Both the position numbers and the translations under genes were made by a program. From Mogibacterium sp. (GTDB lineage: Bacteria; Bacillota; Clostridia; Peptostreptococcales; Anaerovoracaceae), in NCBI GenBank assembly GCA_017431685.1, contig JAFRKO010000011.1, positions 1-46,975 on the forward strand: DNA of 46,975 nt, given 5' to 3'. The notes below the pieces were generated by a model, which was given only the letters and a program-made list of their open reading frames with translations, made no database searches and was not told where the DNA came from. Positions 7,730 through 19,689 of this stretch are shown here, piece by piece (within the stretch, counting starts at the first letter, position 1; each line of letters begins with the position of its first letter).

Positions 7730-7754
7730 ATAAGGTCATATACGGATAAAAGAT

Positions 7755-8696
7755 ATGAGCAGATTCGATATAGTTTTTATAGGAACAGCAATACTGGATA
7801 CAGTCATAAAAGGCTTTGATCCTGAACCGGTTTCTGTGGCCGGATACAGAGCTGAAAGCGGATCCATCAACGCAGGCGGAGAAGGAGTCAACGGCTCGAT
7901 CGCTTCTGCAAAGCTCGGCATGAAGAGTGCGCTTCTGTGCTTCCTCGGGAATGATCAGGCAGGTGATCTCATTGAGGTAGAGCTTGAGAAAAACGGGGTG
8001 GATACAGGCTATATAGTGCATACCTCTGAGAATCCGACTCCGGTAACAACGATTTTCGTAGCTGAGGACGGCAACCGCAAATCGATAACAAACAAAGCTC
8101 ACAGCTACAACTTCCATCCGGAGCAATACCCGGAGAGGTTTACGGATACAAAGGCGGTCGTCATAGGCTCGCTGTTCAGAGCTCCTTTCAACGATCCGGA
8201 TGTCATAAGAGCCGTCGTTTCAGAGGCGCATTCAAGGGGCATCCCGGTATTTGCGGATACCAAGATCCCCAATTTCAGAAGGCTCACACTGGATGAAATA
8301 GCGGACTCGCTTTCGATGATAGATTACATAACGCCTAATGAGGATGAGGCGAAGTTTTTCACAGGCGAAGAAGAGCCTGAAAAAATGGCCGCAGCCTTCC
8401 TCGAAAAAGGTGTGAAGAACGTAGTTCTGAAACTTGGCGGCCGGGGCTGCATGCTCATGAACAGCAGTGAGACCGTATATGTGCCTGGGCATAAGATCGA
8501 AGCAGTCGACGCTACAGGCGCCGGAGACAATTTCATGGCAGGATTTGTATCCGAGATAATACGCGGAAGCGATGTGCGTGACGCGCTGGAATTCGCAAAT
8601 GCGTGCGGAGCGATATGTACAACAGCAGTCGGGACAGGGACTGCGCTTAAAAACAGAGAACAGGTGCTGAAAATGCTCAGCACTCAGAACAAATAA
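7755..8696 (+). CDS. PfkB-family carbohydrate kinase
   Basis: The 313-aa cytosolic sugar kinase has an N-terminal substrate region with the di-Gly motif (NAGGEGVNGSIASAKLG). The C-terminal signature DATGAGDNFMAGF starts at residue 252, with D258 as the catalytic base. FADTKIPN and ITPNEDEAKFF are typical of the family. PfkB kinases phosphorylate ribose, fructose, nucleosides or similar. No neighbouring sugar gene points to a substrate. It continues the rightward run, 25 bp after cax. Confidence 0.9.
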   Translation: MSRFDIVFIGTAILDTVIKGFDPEPVSVAGYRAESGSINAGGEGVNGSIASAKLGMKSALLCFLGNDQAGDLIEVELEKNGVDTGYIVHTSENPTPVTTIFVAEDGNRKSITNKAHSYNFHPEQYPERFTDTKAVVIGSLFRAPFNDPDVIRAVVSEAHSRGIPVFADTKIPNFRRLTLDEIADSLSMIDYITPNEDEAKFFTGEEEPEKMAAAFLEKGVKNVVLKLGGRGCMLMNSSETVYVPGHKIEAVDATGAGDNFMAGFVSEIIRGSDVRDALEFANACGAICTTAVGTGTALKNREQVLKMLSTQNK

Positions 8697-8711
8697 AAAG
8701 GGGCAGAGATA

Positions 8712-9482
8712 ATGCTTATAAAACAGGATTTCTATTTCAATTCATTAGGTGCAAACAGACCGTTGCACATACGAATCCCGGATCACGGGGAACCGCCGTT
8801 TCCGGTATTTTACTTTTTTGACGGACATAATCTTTTCAGAGATGAGGATGCTACCTTCGGTAAGTCATGGGGCCTTGATGAATACTGCAGCAAGTGGAAT
8901 AAGCAGATGATCATCGTCGGTGTCGAATGCGCGCACGGACACAACGAGCGCCTTTCGGAGTATCTGCCGTATGGAGTCAATTTCGGATGGCTGAAAGGCA
9001 TCGAACCTCTGGGCGAGGCGACGATGCAAGGTATAATTTATGAACTGAAACCATACATCGATGCGACTTTCCCGACGATACCGTTCAGGGAGTGTACAGC
9101 TATCGGAGGATCAAGCATGGGCGGCCTGATGTCTGCATATGCGGTGGTCAGATATAACAACTATATTTCCAAGGCAGCCTGCGTCTCGCCATCGATCGGA
9201 AGCGTGAGCGGAAAATTCTGGCACGATATGAACAACACTTATATGAGCCCGGATACACGCGTATATCTTTCCTGGGGAACACAGGAAGGGTATGGAAAAA
9301 TAAAGGATCCGAATGTTGAAGATAAGTCGAGCTGGATATACAAGACATGCCGTGCCACTGCAAACAAGGTGATCTCCGCAGGCGGAGCTGCAAAACTGTA
9401 CTGCCAGATAGGCGGAAGACACTGCGAAGCGGACTGGGAGAAGCAGCTGGATATATTCATGCCGTTCCTCTGGCAGGAGTGA
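8712..9482 (+). CDS. Alpha/beta-hydrolase, putative esterase family
   Basis: The 256-aa protein has no signal peptide. The nucleophile elbow is G-S-S-M-G, with S135 expected as the catalytic Ser. The preceding PVFYFFDGHNLF and a C-terminal GGRHCEADW containing the candidate catalytic His match the esterase-D/Fes-like 'putative esterase' group. The substrate is unknown. It is spaced 15 bp from the kinase gene and 51 bp from the following regulator. Confidence 0.85.
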   Translation: MLIKQDFYFNSLGANRPLHIRIPDHGEPPFPVFYFFDGHNLFRDEDATFGKSWGLDEYCSKWNKQMIIVGVECAHGHNERLSEYLPYGVNFGWLKGIEPLGEATMQGIIYELKPYIDATFPTIPFRECTAIGGSSMGGLMSAYAVVRYNNYISKAACVSPSIGSVSGKFWHDMNNTYMSPDTRVYLSWGTQEGYGKIKDPNVEDKSSWIYKTCRATANKVISAGGAAKLYCQIGGRHCEADWEKQLDIFMPFLWQE

Positions 9483-9486
9483 CAGA

Positions 9487-9514
9487 ATCTGACAAGGGAC
9501 CGTTCTCTGTCAGA
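9487..9514 (+). other. Small hairpin between esterase and LysR genes
   Basis: TCTGACA and TGTCAGA can pair around a 12-nt loop just after the esterase stop. The arms resemble those of the strong terminator after the BrnQ-like gene, but no U-run follows, so it may only attenuate or stabilise the message. Confidence 0.4.
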
Positions 9515-9533
9515 AAATATGGGAGACTAAGAG

Positions 9534-10415
9534 ATGGATATGAGAAGCCTGCGCTATTTTGTTACAGTAGCCGAAGAATTGAATATAACCCGAGCTGCTG
9601 AAAAGCTGCACATGAGCCAGCCGCCTCTCAGCGCACAGATGAAAAGCCTGGAGGAAGAGCTCGATACGGTTCTTTTCGTGAGGGGAAAGAGACACCTCAA
9701 GCTGACTGAGTCAGGGCAGCTGCTTTACAGGCGCGCAAAGGAAATACTGAGTCTTGCGGAAAAGACTCAATCGGAAGTTCATTCCATGGGTGAAGGAATG
9801 AGAGGGACCATTTCCATCGGACTTGTTGAAGGTATGGCCCCGGATATCGCCGCAGAGTGGTTTGCAGGATTTATCGCTAAATATCCGAATATACGGTTCA
9901 GGATACTCGACGGAAGTACGGACGATCTGCTCGAGAAGATGAGGACCGGCCTTATTAGTTTGGCCGTGATCACCTCACCGTGCGATCACTCACTTCTTCA
10001 CAGTTTTCACGTGGGAGAGGAAAGGATAGCAGCGCTTATCAACAGGACCCATCCCCTGGCAATGAAAAAAGGCGATGAGATCGACATCAGAGAGCTCGCA
10101 GGAGAGAATCTTATCGTGCCAAGCAGAAAGGCGCTGATCGAAACCATCTATAAATGGTTCGAAAAAGTGGGAGCTGAACCGAAGATTGTATGCGAGATGG
10201 ACAGCTACCTCGATGCGGCAGCGCTTGCAGGCAGGATGGTCGGTATAAGCATTTATCCGAGAACCGCCTATGTTCCGAATGACTCCCTTATCTTCAAAGA
10301 GATTTCAGGAGACGACAAGAAGATGGAGTATCTGTTTGTATGGCGCAAAGGACACCCTTTGCCTACAATAGAGAAAACCTTCATCGATTACGTCAAGGAT
10401 ATGGTTTCTCGGTAA
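9534..10415 (+). CDS. LysR-family transcriptional regulator
   Basis: The 293-aa DNA-binding regulator has a winged-helix N-terminus (RSLRYFVTVAEELNITRAAE, then SQPPLSAQMKSLEEELDTVLF), a linker helix and a periplasmic-binding-like effector domain. It belongs to a different subgroup from the two related LysR genes at 18.4 and 30.5 kb. As the last gene of the twelve-gene run it may control that operon, but it is not divergent from any target. A terminator follows 35 bp after the stop. Confidence 0.9.
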   Translation: MDMRSLRYFVTVAEELNITRAAEKLHMSQPPLSAQMKSLEEELDTVLFVRGKRHLKLTESGQLLYRRAKEILSLAEKTQSEVHSMGEGMRGTISIGLVEGMAPDIAAEWFAGFIAKYPNIRFRILDGSTDDLLEKMRTGLISLAVITSPCDHSLLHSFHVGEERIAALINRTHPLAMKKGDEIDIRELAGENLIVPSRKALIETIYKWFEKVGAEPKIVCEMDSYLDAAALAGRMVGISIYPRTAYVPNDSLIFKEISGDDKKMEYLFVWRKGHPLPTIEKTFIDYVKDMVSR

Positions 10416-10449
10416 TTATATATAAAAGCAGGCCAATAATGGATCGGAA

Positions 10450-10479
10450 GAGACAGCAAGTCGCTGTCTCTCATTTTAT
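10450..10479 (+). terminator. Terminator of the twelve-gene run
   Basis: An 8-bp stem GAGACAGC / GCTGTCTC with a 5-nt loop is followed by TCATTTTATT. It sits 35 bp after the LysR stop. Confidence 0.75.
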
Positions 10480-11043
10480 TACACAATTTATAATTACAGG
10501 CAGGCTTAATTATTACACATTGCGCCGTGAGAGCAGCGTTGCTGTCATCTTGAGCGCCCTGGCTTCACCTTCCAACCAGGTATGGCACAAACTTTGACCG
10601 AAGGCTTATTTTGAAACCTCCGAATAAGGACTTCTTAAATATTTGCTAAAATATTTGCAGCAGAATTTAACTATATTTAGCAAATCCTCAGATGATCTGG
10701 AAATGAGAATATATACACAGCTGATTAACTTAACGATAACCTATGATTATGGGATTATCGTCAATTCAGGCATCCCGTTAAGCCAGATGCCAACTAAATG
10801 AGCGCAGACATCCGGATAGAATTGCTAAAATATTTTCTTTTTTTCATCACAAAATTTAACAAAAGTATTTAAACTCCTCTCAGGGGAGAGGGTAGCTGCG
10901 AATAAAGAGATTTTTTTATGCATTGCAGAGAAGAATTAATCATAACAGCCATATCAATATCCTTCCGCTTCCTATGACCTCAAGGTATCTGTTACAGATC
11001 GCATCACTATAAAATATAACTGCCCGGGTGTACACAGATTGCG
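10480..11043. other. Gene-free AT-rich spacer with inverted and direct repeats
   Basis: No ORF with a ribosome binding site is seen. An exact 10-bp inverted repeat, ATTTGCTAAA (10641-10650) and TTTAGCAAAT (10676-10685), lies here. TTGCTAAAATATTT (10643-10656) recurs exactly at 10822-10835, in both cases followed about 10 bp later by AATTTAAC. These could be binding sites, part of an RNA, or remains of a small mobile repeat. No known riboswitch or 6S-like structure was recognised. Confidence 0.45.
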
Positions 11044-11071
11044 GAGAGCCTTAGATATGAGGCTCTCTTTT
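11044..11071 (+). terminator. Terminator-like hairpin upstream of glnN
   Basis: An 8-bp stem GAGAGCCT / AGGCTCTC with an 8-nt loop is followed by TTTTC. No protein gene ends just before it, so it may end a small RNA made from the spacer or act as an attenuator in a long glnN leader. An AT-rich stretch with room for the glnN promoter follows it. Confidence 0.55.
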
Positions 11072-11205
11072 CATATGAAAAAAATATGATAATGCTAAAT
11101 TTATATGTATTTCAGTATTAAAACTGCAAGGTATATTTTTGAAGCATATTTTAAAAATCCACGCCAGTGGATCATCGTGTAGAAAACGAAAGGAGGATCG
11201 GTGAG

Positions 11206-13296
11206 ATGAGCAGAGTACTGGACCATTTCGGATCAAAGGTATTCGATGACAAAGTAATGAGAGCGATGCTGTCCGAGGACGCATATCGTTCAATGCGAAA
11301 TACTATAAACAGGGGCGATCCTCTTAATCAGGAGATTGCCAATGCAGTTGCCCAGGCTATGAAGGACTGGGCAGTCGCAAACGGAGCAACTCACTTCACA
11401 CACTGGTTCCAGCCGCTTACAGGTATTACTGCAGAGAAGCACGACAGCTTTATCCAGTCATCGCCGGATGGAAGAGTGATAATGGAATTCTCGGGCAAGG
11501 AGCTTATAAAGGGCGAGCCTGACGCATCCTCATTCCCGTCGGGAGGACTGAGAGCCACATTTGAGGCCAGAGGTTATACAGCCTGGGACCCTACTTCATA
11601 CGCATTCATAAGAGACCGCACGCTGTGTATACCGACCGCATTCTGCTCGTACAGCGGAGAAGCGATGGATGAAAAAACTTCCCTTCTGCGATCGATGGAT
11701 GCGCTCAACCATCAGGCACTGAGAGTGCTCCGCCTTCTGGGTGACGGTTCGGTAAAAAGGGTACATGCGGTTGCTGGTGCTGAGCAGGAGTATTTTCTTG
11801 TTCCGCGTGACCTTTATGACAAGAGACCTGATCTGAGATTTGCAGGAAGGACTTTGTTTGGCGTTATGCCTCCTAAGGGGCAGGAACTCGATGATCACTA
11901 TTTTGGGGCAATAAAGCCTGAGGTTGCCAGGTTCATGGAGGAGCTGAACGAAGAACTGTGGAAGCTCGGGGTGTTTGCCAAGACAGAGCACAATGAGGTC
12001 GCTCCTTCGCAGCACGAACTGGCATGCATATACACAAAGGTAAATGTCACTGTAGACCAGAACCAGCTGGTCATGGAGATGATAAAGAAGGTAGCGGAAA
12101 GGCATGGCTTCGTTGCCCTGCTGCACGAGAAACCTTACGACGGTGTGAATGGAAGCGGAAAGCATAACAACTGGTCGCTGTCTACTGACAGGGGAGACAA
12201 TCTGCTTGCGCCGGGAGACACACCACACGATAATGCACAGTTCCTGCTGTTTCTCTGCGCAGTGATAAAAGCAGTAGATGAGTACCAGGATCTTCTGAGG
12301 ATATCTGTAGCGTCTGCAGGCAACGACCACAGGCTTGGCGCGAGCGAGGCGCCTCCGGCGGTAGTCTCAATATTCCTCGGCGATGAGCTTACAGCTGTCC
12401 TTGAATCTATAGAGAAAGACATCCCTTATGAAAACAGCGGCGAAGTGCTGATGAAACTTGGCACAGAAGTGCTTCCGGGGTTCAGGAGAGACAACACAGA
12501 CAGGAACCGCACATCACCGTTTGCGTTTACGGGGAACAAGTTTGAGTTCAGGATGCCCGGAGCGATGAGCAGCCTGGCTTTTCCAAACGTTATCCTGAAC
12601 AGTGCCGTAGCAGACGCGCTTGAATACTATGCGGACAGGCTCGAAAATACCGCTGATGCGCGTGAGACCGTGTATAAACTCATACGTGAAACCATTCGCG
12701 ATCATAAAAGGGTAGTGTTCAACGGCAACGGATACGAAGAGGAATGGCTCGCGGAGGCTGAAAGAAGAGGTCTCTCGAACTACAGGACAACACCTGACTG
12801 CGTACCGCACCTGCTTGATGAAAAGAATGTCAGGATGCTTACAAAGCAAAGGGTTTTCAGCAGATCGGAGCTGGAATCCAGATGCGAGATAATACTGGAA
12901 AACTATTGCAAGACGATCTGCATAGAAGCCAGGACGATGAGGTCAATGGCGATCAAAAGAATAGCACCTGCGGTCGAGGCATATACAGCTGAACTGGCAG
13001 CCAATATGAATGAAAAGAAGAGAGCTCTGCCTGATCTGGAATGCAGATTTGAACATGACATAATCACAAAGCTGTCCGGCAAAACCGATCTGATTTACAG
13101 CGATGTGCAGGATATGGTCTATGTGCTCAACACTCTGAGCGGCGAAGATTATTACAGCGATGCACAAATCATCCGCGATGAGCTCCTGCCGGCAATGAAG
13201 AAGCTGAGGGAGGACGGAGATGCCGCAGAAATGCTCACATCCAAGAAATACTGGCCGCTTCCGAATTACGGACTTCTGATGTTCGGAGAGAAATAA
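11206..13296 (+). CDS. glnN: Type III glutamine synthetase
   Basis: The protein is 696 aa from ATG 11206, chosen because AAAGGAGG lies 9 nt before it. The length fits GSIII (about 690-730 aa) and not GSI (about 450). Family motifs are present: AGAEQEYFLV with metal-binding acidic residues, NEVAPSQHE, GKHNNWSLSTDRGDNLL for ATP and glutamate binding, and NRTSPFAFTGNKFEFR near the active-site arginine. It joins ammonia and glutamate using ATP. It heads a four-gene cluster whose other members all use glutamine as nitrogen donor. Confidence 0.95.
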   Translation: MSRVLDHFGSKVFDDKVMRAMLSEDAYRSMRNTINRGDPLNQEIANAVAQAMKDWAVANGATHFTHWFQPLTGITAEKHDSFIQSSPDGRVIMEFSGKELIKGEPDASSFPSGGLRATFEARGYTAWDPTSYAFIRDRTLCIPTAFCSYSGEAMDEKTSLLRSMDALNHQALRVLRLLGDGSVKRVHAVAGAEQEYFLVPRDLYDKRPDLRFAGRTLFGVMPPKGQELDDHYFGAIKPEVARFMEELNEELWKLGVFAKTEHNEVAPSQHELACIYTKVNVTVDQNQLVMEMIKKVAERHGFVALLHEKPYDGVNGSGKHNNWSLSTDRGDNLLAPGDTPHDNAQFLLFLCAVIKAVDEYQDLLRISVASAGNDHRLGASEAPPAVVSIFLGDELTAVLESIEKDIPYENSGEVLMKLGTEVLPGFRRDNTDRNRTSPFAFTGNKFEFRMPGAMSSLAFPNVILNSAVADALEYYADRLENTADARETVYKLIRETIRDHKRVVFNGNGYEEEWLAEAERRGLSNYRTTPDCVPHLLDEKNVRMLTKQRVFSRSELESRCEIILENYCKTICIEARTMRSMAIKRIAPAVEAYTAELAANMNEKKRALPDLECRFEHDIITKLSGKTDLIYSDVQDMVYVLNTLSGEDYYSDAQIIRDELLPAMKKLREDGDAAEMLTSKKYWPLPNYGLLMFGEK

Positions 13297-13320
13297 CGTT
13301 TCACCTGAAAGGAGGAAGAC

Positions 13321-16523
<3,203 letters not shown>

Positions 16524-16525
16524 AC

Positions 16526-18394
16526 ATGTGTGGAATAGTAGGATTTACCGGAAGACAGCAGGCTGCGCCTATACTGCTCAACGGTTTGTCAAAACTGGAA
16601 TACAGAGGATATGATTCTTCGGGACTTGCCGTACGCGACGGCGAGTCGCTTGCAGAGGTAGTAAAGGCAACAGGCAAGCTGAAGAACCTCGCAGATAAGA
16701 TAGATAATGGAAAAGCGCTGCCGGGAACATGCGGTATCGGACATACAAGATGGGCGACCCACGGTGAGCCTTCACAGAACAATGCGCATCCGCACGTCAG
16801 CGGAAATGCCCTGGGCTCCGCATCGGGACCGGTAGAATCTGATGTTGTAGGAGTACATAACGGCATCATTGAGAATTACGAGGAGCTGAAAGCAAAGCTC
16901 GTGAGCAATGGCTATGTATTCTACAGCTCGACAGATACCGAAGTAGCCATAAAGCTTGTCGATTACTACTACAAGAAATATAAGATCGGACCTATCGACG
17001 CTATCAACAGAATGATGGTGCGAGTAAGAGGCTCATATGCACTTGCCCTGATGTTCAAGGATTATCCGGGTGAAATCTATGCTGCACGTAAGGACAGCCC
17101 GATGGTTCTGGGAACAGCAGACGGGGAGTCATTCCTCGCCTCCGATGTGCCGGCTCTTCTGAAGTACACCCGCGATATTTATTACATTGATGATCTGCAC
17201 TCGGTAAGAATACTTCCGGGCGAGCTCCACTTCTTTGACCTAAACGGTGATGAGGTAGAGGTAGAGCAGAAGCATATCACATGGGATGCTGAAGCGGCTG
17301 AAAAGGGCGGCTATGAGCACTTTATGATCAAAGAGATCCACGAGCAGCCTAAAGCCATACGTGATACTCTCAACAGCGTGATACACGACGGACAGGTAGA
17401 CCTTTCCGCTGCAGGACTCACACCTGATGTGCTGTCAGGCATAAGCGAGATACACATTGTTGCATGCGGTTCTGCATGGCATGCGGGAATGGTTGGCAAG
17501 TATGTTATCGAGGATCTTGCGGAGATTCCGGTCACTGCCGAAATCGCTTCGGAATTCAGATATAAAAAGATACTCATCGACAAAGATGCACTGGTGATCA
17601 TCATCTCGCAGTCCGGAGAGACTGCCGACACTCTGGCGGCGCTGAGAGCCGCCAAGGCGAAAGGCATACGTACACTCGGCATAGTCAATGTAGTAGGATC
17701 CACCATTGCGAGAGAAGCTGACAATGTGCTGTATACACTGGCAGGGCCTGAGATCGCTGTAGCTACAACAAAGGCATACAGCTCGCAGCTGGCAGCTCTG
17801 TATACGATAGCTGTTGCTCTTGGAGAAGCAAAAGGAAAGATCAGCGGCCCGGATTACAAGTACTATATCGATGAACTGCTGGCTCTGCCTGACAAGATAG
17901 AAAAAACACTGGAAGGCAAGGAGAGAATACAGTGGTTCTCGGCAAAATACGCTAATGCCCGCGATGTATTCTTCCTCGGAAGAGGTCTTGATTACGCGAT
18001 CAGCCTCGAGGGAAGCCTCAAGATGAAGGAGATCAGCTACATCCACAGCGAAGCATACGCGGCAGGAGAGCTGAAACATGGTACGATCAGCCTGGTAGAG
18101 AACGGTATCCTTGTTATAGGACTGCTGACGCAGGAAGATCTGCTCGAGAAGACAGTCAGCAACATGGCGGAATGCAAGGCGCGCGGAGCATACCTGTTCG
18201 GCGTGACTACCGAGGGCAGATACAACGTGGAAGATTCAGTCAATTTCACGATCTACGTACCGAGGGCAGACAAGCACTTCGTCGGAAGCCTGGCGGTCAT
18301 TCCGCTGCAGCTGCTCGGATATTACATAAGCGTTGCCAAGGGACTTGATGTGGACAAGCCGCGTAACCTGGCAAAATCGGTAACGGTTGAATAG
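16526..18394 (+). CDS. glmS: Glutamine-fructose-6-phosphate aminotransferase
   Basis: The 622-aa enzyme has the class-II glutaminase Cys2 (MCGIVGFTG), YRGYDSSGLAV and GHTRWATHGEP. Two SIS isomerase domains follow (ISQSGETADTLAAL, ATTKAYSSQL, and the C-terminal family tail KPRNLAKSVTVE). It makes glucosamine-6-phosphate, the first step to peptidoglycan precursors. About a dozen extra residues sit between HPHVSG and VHNGIIENY compared with the usual family spacing. No glmS ribozyme fits in the 2-bp gap from pyrG. Its ribosome binding site AAGGAG lies in the end of pyrG. Confidence 0.97.
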   Translation: MCGIVGFTGRQQAAPILLNGLSKLEYRGYDSSGLAVRDGESLAEVVKATGKLKNLADKIDNGKALPGTCGIGHTRWATHGEPSQNNAHPHVSGNALGSASGPVESDVVGVHNGIIENYEELKAKLVSNGYVFYSSTDTEVAIKLVDYYYKKYKIGPIDAINRMMVRVRGSYALALMFKDYPGEIYAARKDSPMVLGTADGESFLASDVPALLKYTRDIYYIDDLHSVRILPGELHFFDLNGDEVEVEQKHITWDAEAAEKGGYEHFMIKEIHEQPKAIRDTLNSVIHDGQVDLSAAGLTPDVLSGISEIHIVACGSAWHAGMVGKYVIEDLAEIPVTAEIASEFRYKKILIDKDALVIIISQSGETADTLAALRAAKAKGIRTLGIVNVVGSTIAREADNVLYTLAGPEIAVATTKAYSSQLAALYTIAVALGEAKGKISGPDYKYYIDELLALPDKIEKTLEGKERIQWFSAKYANARDVFFLGRGLDYAISLEGSLKMKEISYIHSEAYAAGELKHGTISLVENGILVIGLLTQEDLLEKTVSNMAECKARGAYLFGVTTEGRYNVEDSVNFTIYVPRADKHFVGSLAVIPLQLLGYYISVAKGLDVDKPRNLAKSVTVE

Positions 18395-18401
18395 AAAAGA
18401 G

Positions 18402-18430
18402 AGAGGAGACAGAGAACGGTCCTCTGCCTC
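18402..18430. other. Hairpin between convergent glmS and LysR genes
   Basis: CAGAG and CTCTG, with flanking GAGG / CCTC, can fold around the AACGGT loop in the 40-bp convergent gap. There is no U-run in either direction, so termination here is uncertain. Confidence 0.3.
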
Positions 18431-18434
18431 CGGC

Positions 18435-19304
18435 CTAACGGATATTATCCTTTATATAACTTATTATGGAGCGGGCGAGCGGGCCCGCTTCTTTTTTTGA
18501 CCTGATACCTATGCCCAGGGACCTGTACGACTCGGGGTCGAGCATACGATAGTCGTATTGTCCCGGAAATCTTTCAAGTGTCAGCTCCGGAAGTATGGAT
18601 ATGCCGAGACCATGCTGCACCATTGAAAGTACGGCAAAGTCGTCTTTGGAGCGGTATCTGACAGAAGCATCCAGTCCGGCATCCAGAAGTATTCTGTTGG
18701 CATCAGTATCATATTCACGGTATGTCATAATCAAAGGGTGGTCCTGCAGTTTCCTGATCGGGACGTAGTCATAATCTGCAAGCTCGTGATCAGGAGGGAA
18801 CACGACTACCATGGGATCTTCCAGAACAGGAATGAAATCCACCTCATTGTTTTCCGGTGCACTCATCAGCGCCAGATCAAGATCACCGCTCATCAGACCG
18901 CGCAGCATATCGCCCTGACCGCTCTCGACGATGTTGAATTTCACTTCGGGATATTCCTTCTGATAGTATCCTATGACCTGAGGAAGCCAGGTAGAAGAAG
19001 TGCTGACATAAGAGCCGATGCGTATCGAACCTCTGTGGATACCACGGATCTCGTCAGCCTCCTGGAGGAATCTTTCCTCCTGTGCCACCATGGCGCGCAT
19101 CGCGGGGATGAGCTGCTTAGCCTCGCTTGTAGGCTCAACGCCTTTCTTTGTCTTGATGAGAAGCGGTATGCCGAGTTCGTCTTCAAATGATTTCATCATC
19201 TGGGTCAGATTGGATTGTGTGTATCCGAGGATCTCACCTGCCCGGGTGAAGCTTCCGCTGTCGATCGAGGTAAGAAAGACTTTAACCATTTTGAATGTAT
19301 TCAT
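18435..19304 (-). CDS. LysR-family regulator (paralogue of the one at 30.5 kb)
   Basis: The protein is 289 aa from ATG 19304; an in-frame GTG lies two codons upstream, but AAGAGG is better placed for the ATG and the paralogue starts at the same residue. The HTH region is GSFTRAGEILGYTQSNLTQM, followed by an effector-binding domain. It is strikingly similar to the 30527-31396 protein: both share SKDDFAVLSMVQ, ILPELT, FPG-YD-RML and an NIR C-terminus. It is divergent from a 31-aa peptide and a BrnQ-like transporter, its likely targets. Confidence 0.9.
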   Translation of the reverse strand: MNTFKMVKVFLTSIDSGSFTRAGEILGYTQSNLTQMMKSFEDELGIPLLIKTKKGVEPTSEAKQLIPAMRAMVAQEERFLQEADEIRGIHRGSIRIGSYVSTSSTWLPQVIGYYQKEYPEVKFNIVESGQGDMLRGLMSGDLDLALMSAPENNEVDFIPVLEDPMVVVFPPDHELADYDYVPIRKLQDHPLIMTYREYDTDANRILLDAGLDASVRYRSKDDFAVLSMVQHGLGISILPELTLERFPGQYDYRMLDPESYRSLGIGIRSKKEAGPLARSIISYIKDNIR

Positions 19305-19366
19305 AGCCACCTCTTTCCTGTTGTAAAAGTGCAGTTCTGATCACATTTTATATGTTAAGAAAATTA

Positions 19367-19424
19367 ATATCAATCATCATAGCCATTAATTTTTCATTCA
19401 TATAATAATGCGCTATATTGATAT
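19367..19424. promoter_or_regulatory. Possible LysR operator and promoter in the divergent spacer
   Basis: An 8-bp inverted repeat ATATCAAT (19367-19374) / ATTGATAT (19417-19424) flanks a TATAAT at 19401-19406 in the 178-bp spacer between the LysR gene and the 31-aa peptide gene. LysR proteins usually bind such divergent spacers. The assignment is inferred. Confidence 0.35.
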
Positions 19425-19482
19425 CAGAAAGAAGGACCGCAAAGGTCATAGAGATAAAAGACCAGTATAAGGAGGTAACAAA

Positions 19483-19578
19483 ATGGATATTCTCATCACA
19501 ATGGCTTACACAGCACTCATGACATTCGTTATGGTCAAGGTAACTGAACTCGTTCCTTCGGACGATAAAAGAAAATAG
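19483..19578 (+). CDS. 31-aa hydrophobic peptide
   Basis: AAGGAGG lies 7 nt before ATG 19483, close to an ideal ribosome binding site. The peptide is a single hydrophobic stretch (residues 2-20, ILITMAYTALMTFVMV) followed by a charged tail ending DDKRK. It is probably a one-pass membrane peptide. It is divergent from the LysR gene and upstream of the BrnQ-like transporter on the same strand. It could be a small transporter accessory subunit or a leader peptide. No family is recognised. Confidence 0.6.
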   Translation: MDILITMAYTALMTFVMVKVTELVPSDDKRK

Positions 19579-19579
19579 A

Positions 19580-19659
19580 CCCTTCAAAATTCAATAGCAT
19601 ATGCGGAGGCGATGGCGGTGTTTCAGCTGCCGTCGCTTTCCGCATAAAAAGGAAGGGAG
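19580..19659 (+). promoter_or_regulatory. Structured leader before the BrnQ-like gene
   Basis: A long stem with one bulge pairs 19601-19618 with 19627-19645 around a short loop. An outer pairing CCCTTC (19580-19585) with GAAGGG (19652-19657) would cover the GGAAGGGAG ribosome binding site that follows. No U-run follows the main stem, so it resembles an RNA control element more than a plain terminator. TATAAT overlaps its end at 19660-19665. Confidence 0.4.
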
Positions 19660-19665
19660 TATAAT

Positions 19666-19686
19666 ATGCAATTGAATGAGGGGTAA
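19666..19686 (+). CDS. Six-codon mini-ORF before the BrnQ-like gene
   Basis: ATG CAA TTG AAT GAG GGG TAA follows GGAAGGGAG with 6 nt spacing and stops 3 bp before the transporter ATG. Its last codons GAGGGG double as the transporter's ribosome binding site, so ribosomes on the mini-ORF would compete with transporter initiation. It may also be chance. Confidence 0.3.
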   Translation: MQLNEG

Positions 19687-19689
19687 AAA

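Noticed and set aside
10508-10606. Short leftward open stretch containing WLEGEARALKM before a stop
   Set aside because: It is only about 30 codons, opens right after an in-frame stop and has no start signal. It could be a decayed gene end but cannot be supported.
16526-16528. glmS ribozyme upstream of glmS
   Set aside because: Only 2 bp separate pyrG and glmS, so there is no room for the ribozyme.
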